Source of the DNA: Begonia masoniana | Lineage: Eukaryota > Streptophyta > Magnoliopsida > Cucurbitales > Begoniaceae | DNA length: 64,000 bases | Direction of reading: 5' to 3' | Assembly (NCBI GenBank): GCA_022432975.1 | Contig: CM039502.1 | Location: 10,143,290 to 10,207,289 of the forward strand | Position numbers and translations under genes: made by a program | The notes under the pieces: model-generated | The model's database searches: none | Seen by the model: the letters and a program-made list of their open reading frames with translations, nothing else | What the model was told of the DNA's origin: nothing | Shown here: piece after piece, positions 57,101 through 64,000 of the stretch | Layout of the letters: each line of letters opens with the position of its first letter | How positions within the stretch are numbered: position 1 is the stretch's first letter

Positions 57101-58777
57101 ATGCTGTAGTGATCCACTTACAGTTTTGTCACAGCCCGCAAATGGTGAGATAGTGGAAAATACTAGCTGTGTTATCAGGGCTGCCACTTCGCTGAAAAAT
57201 AAGTATGGTCCCTGCCTTGAGTTAGAATCCAATGACATATTGAAGAAACAACTTAAACGAGGAAGATTAACAAATGATCAGAAAATGTTTCGGTGTGAAT
57301 GCTTGGAGCCCATTTGGCCTTCAAGAAGTCATTGCCTATTTTGCCATAAAAGCTTTTCAACTGATATTGAACTCGAGGGACATAATGATGGAAAGTGCAG
57401 CTTGGGCTTGCCAATTGGCAACGAGAACAAGGCAATCTCTGATGCTTTGAATGGCAATGAAACAGTGAAAAGTGATAGTATTCGAGAAGAAAGCTCAGGA
57501 AAGGATGCAGTAGAGACATCTAAAAGAGGGATTAATTCAACGTTGGTAAAATTTCAAAATGATGGTATAGTATGCCCATATGATTTTGAGGTTGTCTGTT
57601 CCAAGTTTATGACAAATGATTCAAACAAAGATTTGATTCAGGAGATTGGTCTAATTGGTTCAAATGGGATACCTTCACTTGTGCCGTCTGTATCTTATCT
57701 TCGCGAATCACCTGTCAGACTATCCTCTTTGAAAGATGGTTGTGTTTCTCGTGACAGTTCCTTGGATGACTGGCCAGTTTCAGAAGAAAATTTGGAGAAT
57801 GCCAGAAAGCCTGATGTGACTGAAATTAATGAAAAGATTAAAACCAAAAGATCTGATATGGGATATCTAGGACAAAAGAGTAGAAAGCCTTCATTTGGTT
57901 GTCAATTTTCTGAAATGGGGAATGGTCGTATCTGTGTGGTTCCCCAGACTTCATTGAGGACGTTAGTTGGCAAAGTTTCTCAGGTTGCAAGGCTACTTAA
58001 AATCAATCTACTTGATATGGATGCAGCGCTTCCTCAAGAAGCTTTCAGGTCATCGAAATTTAACTTGGAAAAGAGATGGGCTTGGCGTGCCTTTGTTAAA
58101 TCTGCAAAAACAATATATGAGGTCGGTTCATTTTCCTTGTGTCTTTTCCATAAATTGTGCAGGATATTAGTTTCATCTCATGGTCTTATGATAATGGTGG
58201 TGTGCGAACTTTCATTGATGTTTATAAAATAAGAGACGGTTACATCTCTCAGGAGTCAAGTTATAATTAAATGCTTGCAAATTGTTGTTTTCATGAGATC
58301 AATTGCTAAACATCATGTGCACTGCTTCTTGGTGATTTTGGGGTACCTTGAGTATATTGTTCACTTCTTTGCACATAAAGTATAGTAAACTGAGACGAAG
58401 CAGGAGCTAAATTTTAATTGACAATTTTTTTGGGGAAATGTTATAATGTTTGCAAATAATTCATTGCTTTTCAGATGGTTCAAGCCACAATTGTGTTGGA
58501 GGACATGATAAGGACAGACTACTTAAAAAATGAGTGGTGGTATTGGTCCTCACATACAGCTGCTGCCAGGACTTCCACCTTGTCTTCTCTTGCACTTCGA
58601 ATATACTCTCTCGATTCTGCCATTATTTATGAGAAGAATTTGTCAGGCTCAGATCTATCTGATAATTTGGATTCTTGCAGTATCTCAGTCCAGAGGCTGC
58701 TACCAGGTTTGGATTCCGCAGAGAAATCCAAGACAAGCAGGAAGTCTAATAAGAAAAGAAAGGAACCAGATGGGTAG
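48160..58777 (+). CDS. MBD9: MBD9-like chromatin protein (PHD, MBD, FYRN, bromodomain, PHD)
   Basis: Ten coding exons: 48160-48650, 49144-49846, 49977-51080, 51197-51874, 52541-52846, 54133-54468, 54820-54918, 55108-55545, 55914-58121, 58475-58777. All junctions are GT-AG and the phases join to 2221 residues, close to Arabidopsis MBD9. Order: PHD 1 (about 70-115, CGACGRPEVRGHVVVCDGC), MBD (about 255-320, LEEGWHVEFKQPLDSCEHYA), FYRN-like (about 425-465, FPIGFRSCWHDKITGSFFTN), DDT-like (from about 767, VWDLLSRFHEILGLKEEL), bromodomain (about 1130-1240, split over exons 6-7), PHD 2 (about 1284-1329, CKVCGVDKDDDSVLLCDTCD), a GRLYW motif near 1655, and a lysine-rich end. The family works in the nucleus; Arabidopsis MBD9 influences flowering time and branching and associates with SWR1/ISWI-type remodelling. 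No lesion is seen. Confidence 0.95.
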
Positions 58778-60192
58778 TTTGGTGTGTCATCTATTATCAG
58801 TAGCATATTCATCAAAGAAGGTTTGAATTTGCAGTGGCTATGAAGTGAGATTAGCAGCATGGAATCTGTGTTGTTATGCAGGACAAATATGGAGCTTAGG
58901 CTTCTGCTGCTGCAAGATCATGTGTGTACATAGAGTTAAGCTGACTTGCTAACTGGGATCCTGAGTTAGAAGCTGTCTCAAGAATTTCTGGTTATAGAGG
59001 GCTTTGAAGCACTTGTGCCAGTGAATTGCTTAGAGGCATTCAATTTTGAACTGATTTCTGCTGTTGCTTTTGCATATATTGCTTCGGAAATCATTCCATA
59101 AAGAGCAAGTCCACACACACATCAGAGAAGAGTTCATGTAAAGGGAGAAAAATTATTAATTGGGCAAAGCTCAGCAGGTGTAAGCAACATTCTTTCTTTA
59201 CAGTACCCACTCCCCTCTCTCTCTCTCTCCATTTTTTCCTATTTTTGGGCTCCTGCCAGGTGTTCAGATGAACCTTTTCACCAAGAATGAAAATACTTGC
59301 CATTTACACCATTAATATGAGCAAATGTGATAATTAAGATTTGTTGCGCCATCTACTTCATACAGTGAGCTTCACATGCTCGAATTTTATTAAATATTTA
59401 GTCATCATTTTTCCAAGGTTGGTACAATTGACATTTCAGTAAGACACCTGATTTAAGTTCATGACTCCAGGAGAATGTATAGCAGTTCTGACTAGCTGAA
59501 TTCTTACACGTGACAGGTATTATTCTTGTTCTAAATCAATTGCCTGGATCTTTAGCAGTTTTTCTGTGACTGCCTAATCTACTTTTCTTGACTTCGTTTG
59601 GCCAAATAATGAGAGCAACCCTTTCAATTTATGCACGCAAGTACTGAGGAAGCCATGCTTATGATCAAATTTAATTGCTCTTTTCTCCGGCTGTTGCATT
59701 TATTACTTAAAAGTTTATCTCTTGCTGTTATTTCTATGCAATCTTTAGTTATAAAATCAGCTATTGCATATGTTTGGGGATCACATAAATGAAGGTTGTA
59801 CATATAAACTCTTAAATCGGTTAATGTCTGGATTCATATGGGTGAGTTCCTGCTCAAAATTTCTTATTTTCACTGTCGAGCAACATTTTCAGGATTCTGA
59901 TTTGTACGCGAAATGCTTCGACTGTTACTGATGTACTGGTTCTTCTTTTGTTTCACTTATTTTGATTGTAATTTGCTTTATTCAAATGCTGGTTTTCTTT
60001 GATTGAAGTTGATTGCGAGGCAATGCATTGACACCATGGAACTTTATCCATCAATATTGGCCGCATTAACTAAGCAGTATTATCCAAGCAGCCTACCTAA
60101 TACTGCGATGAAGTAAGTCTCAACCTTCTTAATTGAGGTCGACCAGGAACGGGGAACTGGGAAGTGATTTGGGTTACTTTTTTTTTTGGTGT
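58778..60192. other. MBD9 3' region and intergenic DNA
   Basis: The 3' untranslated region of MBD9 likely occupies the first 300-400 bp. A CT microsatellite lies at about 59212-59229. A short plus-strand frame near 60036-60114 (MELYPSILAALTKQYYPSSL) is unrecognised and isolated. No gene called. Confidence 0.4.
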
Positions 60193-61260
60193 TTAAGACC
60201 AGTCCCACCAGTCATTGCCTTGTTGTTTGGGTGCAGCAAAGTCGTCCTCGAAGTAAATTTGACCATTATTGCCTCCGTTATCCATGTCTGGAAGTTTGTA
60301 ATCGGCCAATGGGAGACAGCTGTGGTACTCATTGCTTACATAGTAAGAGTTGCCACTATCCCGACGTTTGACGACAACCTTCATCTACCACAGCACTTCC
60401 ACTGCTCCCACCACTACTCAATTGAACCTCGACTCTCAGGCCTAATTCTGCTGTTGGTTGCTTAGTTTTTGGAGCGTGAATTAGATGGCTCCTTCGACCT
60501 CTTTGGCTTGAAGTTTCTCTTTGAAGGAAACCACCTGAAACCCGAGAATTAAGAACGGCCATAAAATTTTAATAAAGTTACCCAATATCTTACTCTTGAC
60601 AAAGGCATCTTTGAATCACCCCCAAAACATTTCAGGGATGGTATAGCTTAGCAACATTTAACTGTCCATTTTCAAGATCATGTGTGATTCAAATAGAAAA
60701 GAGTAGTGTAGTTTTTGAAATTCTTGGAAATTCAAATCACTGATCTGTGAGGATTCAAAGATAAGATTGGTTTGATTTGCTATGGATGAGTCCATCTACC
60801 TCAGATCTGAGCTTGTTGTTGTCTTTAACAGAGCAGCATCATGGTTAAGAGAAGAGGGAATCGAATGAGCTTTTGAGAAGATCGTACTCGCTTTCGAGCT
60901 GCTTCGTGGCTTTCGAGCTGCTTCGTCTTCCACCGAGCTCGGTTCTGAAACCACACAGCCACCTGCCTTGGCCGAAGGCTGAGTTTTTTGGCCAACTGGG
61001 TTTCTCTCCAGCTCCAGCTTGTTCTCATCCTCAAAGTTCTTCTCTAGCAAAGTCACCTAAACACTCTAATAGAAGTCTGTCAATCATCATAGCTTCGAAC
61101 AAAGAATTCTATGCAACAGGAAATAGCTTAAAAAGACCTGCTCGGGAGTGAGACGCCGCTTCTCCTGAAACTGCTTCTCGTCGAATGTATCATCTCTTCT
61201 ACTTAACAACGGTCTCCTTTTGAGCTTTCCTCCATGCTTGTAACCGTCGTTGCTCCTCCT
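60193..61260 (-). pseudogene. HD-Zip class I homeobox-leucine zipper pseudogene
   Basis: Three exon remnants on the minus strand. The first (to 61138) ends DDTFDEKQFQEKRRLTPEQ. The second starts at 61056 with [18 protein letters not shown], loses frame near 61000, and continues in another frame [20 protein letters not shown], then [11 protein letters not shown]. The usual NRRAR has lost one arginine codon, so helix 3 is altered. A short tandem duplication of AAGCAGCTCGAAAGC-type sequence then replaces the start of the zipper (about 60880-60930). The third (about 60543-60193) begins VVSFKEKLQAKEVEGAI, hits a stop, and ends with a family-type acidic tail closing GNDWWDWS at 60193. HD-Zip I proteins are plant transcription factors in stress and development. 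Several independent lesions argue for a pseudogene rather than sequencing error. Confidence 0.82.
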
Positions 61261-62587
61261 TCCCCATTTACATATCAGAACTTCGAAGAATTGACAAAAG
61301 AAAAGATTAGATAGCTACGTCGATGATTGGAAGAAGAATTTCCGATAAACAGTATGTCGGCATGGCAAGCTGATACGTCAAACAAAAACCCTCCCGCCTC
61401 CATTGAGTTGATCTCTTCTCTTTTCTTTAAAACTCCCAATCCGATAACAGTGGCTGATGCCGGCGAGGCGAGAGAATTCGGAGGGATTTTACGTCAATAG
61501 AAAAAAAAAAAGTTAGTTTACTCTTTTGGGTGAAAATTTGAAAATCGGGAGCTTGTGGCGAAAAAGCTGGTGCTCCACAGCAACATAGCAGGAGTTTCCG
61601 ACGGACATAGACGAATTCCCATCATACTACCCCTAACAATCCTTCCCGGCGATTTCTCCGTTCACTGCGGCCTTGATCTGATATGCTCTCTCCATCTCTC
61701 TCTCACCCTAGAATTAAGCTACAAAGCTTCCTTAAATCATTCCAAACCTCAACAAATGTATGTCTGCGGGAGATATATATTCATTGGAATTAGAATCGCC
61801 GGTGGTCGGAGAATTATGATACATCGTGATTGTACAGCAAAAGTTGAAATCAGCGGAGCAAGCGGTCAGATTAAATCCAAACCGTCAGATTAGGATTACT
61901 GATTACTGACGTTAAAGCCAGAGAGTCCAATAGGGTCCCACACCCAAGGTCAGCGGTCGGATGCTCTCGACGAATTTCCAAATACATTACATGAAAAAAT
62001 AAAAGATTTTTTTTTTTCTCTCTTTTTTATAAAACTAGGATGATATTTGTTAAGTGTTCATCGTTTGATTAGATAATTCTCTCTCTAAATCAACTTTCAA
62101 AACTCCTTTCATCCCCCACCCCCTCTCTCTCTCTCTGTTTATTGTTAGAAGAATTCACGCAACAATTTAAGACAAACGTAATGCTACTGTTCTTTCGAAT
62201 TCATTTGACGGAAAGATAGGAAGACGAAAAGGTCGAGGTTCGTGTTGTCGGAGAGTGCGAGACTAAAGATAGCGGCGGCGGAAAGGGAGGGAGGAATGGC
62301 GTTCATAATGGGGCACTCCTCCGTGAGATCAAACAGAGGTTCTGGGTTGATGAAGAAGATAGTATTAATTTGTCAGTGATTAGCAGCGTCGCTTTTTGTG
62401 TTTTTGCTTCAGGGTGTTGGATAAAGATGAATGAACTCAACAAAAAAGACTACAACTTTTAAAAAATGAAAAATCAAAAACTAGAATTAATTGTTGAAAA
62501 CTTTATCCCTAATGGAGGAAATAGGCAACTATGAATTGTTTGAAGAAAAGAAAAAAGAAAAAATCGTAAAGAAAACTACGTAGAAAT
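61261..62587. other. Intergenic DNA
   Basis: Contains the former promoter side of the HD-Zip relic, a poly-A run at 61500-61512 and a CT microsatellite near 62123-62138. A plus-strand frame at 61555-61893 (112 codons) resembles nothing I know and is probably chance. Confidence 0.4.
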
Positions 62588-63808
62588 CTAGACTATATTG
62601 GATCTGTCGATGCCGGAGAGTTGCAGCTCAGTTGGTTTTGCAATCTTGTCGTTGTTTGATGGAGTGGTTCTGTAGTAGCACGCATATAAAACCAGTTGAA
62701 CAAGACCAGAAATCGCTCCCAACCCATTGCTTATCTACAAAACGATCACGATATTTATTAGCATCTTTACTTTGAAAATTCAAATACAAGATTGACGAAT
62801 AATTACCAAAATGTAGATGTCGAACTTGATGAGGGCGTAAGCCGTCCACACACAACCGTTGAGGAAGTTAGCTAGTGAGAGGGTAAACGGCATGTACTCT
62901 ACGCTCTTCGTTTTGATAACTTTGGTCTGATGACGAAGGACAGACAATTATTACGAGCATTGATTTAATAGTTAATTAAAGACTTTAATGGTTAATGAGA
63001 AGAGTTAGTTACCATGATGGTGAGGGGAGAAGCATACATTATGATGTTGAAAACATCACAAATAATGCCAACCATTAATGATCTCCTGGTGGTTCCATGG
63101 AGAGCCATCATAGTTATCACAGCTACGACCGCCACGAAGAGGATTTCAACCAAAAGAGAAAGACTGATCTTGTTCTGAAACACCATAAAAAAAAAAGACC
63201 TTTAGATAGATAAATTATAACTTTGAAGCTAAAGAATACGAACATGTAATCTAGAGTTATATTTATATTATTTACTTACTCGTCTCTTTTTATCAGAGTA
63301 GGCGAAGAATATGGCCAAATAGATCAACTCCAAAACTAGCCCAACGCCATTAATGGTGATGACTAGAAGACTATCAGGGTGAACAAAAGGCATTCCGTAA
63401 AATATCCAGCACATGCAGTTGAGTGTAGTGGCGATATATGGATCCGGTTTGAACTCCTCCACCGACTTCTTCTTGATGATTTTGTAGAATGTGGGACTGC
63501 GCTCGATGAATTTAGAAAGACACCATTAGATTAGATGAAAATAGAATATTTTATTTTTTATTGTAATAAACTAAAATGATATTTGTCTACTCTTCATCGT
63601 TTGGTGTGAGAGAGGGGGAGAGACTTACACTGGGGAGAGGAAGAGGCCAAAGGAGATTACATTACCTGTGTAGAGAGATAAAAGAACATAAGAAACCAAA
63701 AGCAAACTACAAGAAGATGGAAGAAAATACAGAGAGATGGAGAAGCAAAAAGAAAAAGCACTTACCAACAACGCCGACAACATTACGAGCAGCTTCAGCA
63801 GTCACCAT
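62588..63808 (-). CDS. SWEET sugar transporter, clade II-like (SWEET4-8 group)
   Basis: Six exons on the minus strand: 63808-63766, 63665-63629, 63496-63280, 63174-63013, 62926-62807, 62734-62588. All are GT-AG and phases join to 241 residues, the usual SWEET length and exon count. It carries two MtN3/saliva repeats of three membrane helices joined by a linker helix, seven in all. Seen: [40 protein letters not shown] with [67 protein letters not shown], and [20 protein letters not shown]. These hold the conserved P, N and W positions of the pore. SWEETs are bidirectional uniporters; clade II members favour hexoses, mostly at the plasma membrane. Wording is closest to SWEET5/SWEET7 types. Start: ATG at 63808. 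Confidence 0.95.
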
Positions 63809-63902
63809 GGTCGGAGCTTCGGGAGAGAGAAAAGAAGAGAGAAATCAAGAAGAGAAAGATGATGATTTGAATGAAGTTGAAGAGAACGAGGGGTGGGGGT
63901 TG

Positions 63903-63910
63903 AATTTATA
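63903..63910 (-). promoter_or_regulatory. TATA box of the SWEET gene
   Basis: Reads TATAAATT on the minus strand about 95 bp upstream of the start codon, giving a short CT-rich leader. Confidence 0.6.
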
Positions 63911-64000
63911 GAAAAAACAGACTAACGATTTGAGTAGACATAGAAGTAGTAATTCTAAGTATCAGTTTTGAATATGATTGTCTTTATCTAAATCAATTTT

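Noticed and set aside
61555..61893. 112-codon plus-strand gene
   Set aside because: No recognisable family, mixed composition, located in the promoter side of a pseudogene; length is compatible with chance.

Overview
The window is plant nuclear DNA. It has spliced genes with GT-AG introns, a full-length gene for the plant-specific chromatin protein MBD9, a SWEET sugar transporter, an HD-Zip homeobox relic, Ty1/copia and long-LTR retrotransposons, a Cassandra TRIM with 5S rRNA-like LTRs, a Mutator-like transposon and an endogenous plant pararetrovirus. A eudicot is clear; a cucurbit is my best guess, on protein resemblance alone.

Layout, left to right. 0.27-5.45 kb is a nearly intact Tnt1/Tork-like copia element (590/588-bp LTRs, TSD GTTTT) with one frameshift and one stop. 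5.9-6.9 kb is an intronless multi-pass membrane protein gene on the minus strand. 6.9-11.3 kb is AT-rich, with microsatellites, and ends in a 100-N assembly gap. 11.4-12.95 kb is the 5' part of a second, decayed copia element on the minus strand.

12.95-34.25 kb is a graveyard built on one endogenous caulimovirid (florendovirus-like) that reads on the minus strand: coat protein, zinc knuckle, protease, RT, RNase H, then a second ORF. It is split by TSD-flanked insertions: solo LTRs A (14269-16626, CATCT), B (16904-19932, AAAGC), C (20715-23254, ATTTT) and D (25422-33355, CTTTG), plus the Cassandra TRIM (24042-25356, TAGGT). D itself holds solo LTRs E and F. All six LTRs share one architecture: putative splice sites bracket a copy-specific minisatellite, and clusters of GATCGATC-type palindromes lie near the 3' end. 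This is the most unusual structure in the window.

35.3-38.5 kb is a 5-coding-exon ARM/HEAT (TOG/CLASP-like) gene on the minus strand. About 38.66-39.33 kb is a TIR element. 40.6-47.7 kb is a defective Mutator-like element with a MuDR-type transposase pseudogene (itself split by a copia-type solo LTR at 41993-43366), a 200-bp-arm inverted repeat and an antisense relic of a plant-transposon-domain protein. 48.16-58.78 kb is MBD9 (10 coding exons, 2221 aa by my splice model). 60.19-61.26 kb is an HD-Zip I pseudogene on the minus strand. 62.59-63.81 kb is a 6-exon clade II SWEET (241 aa) on the minus strand. The intact host genes (membrane protein, ARM repeat, MBD9, SWEET) show no functional link; they are ordinary genes separated by mobile-element blocks.
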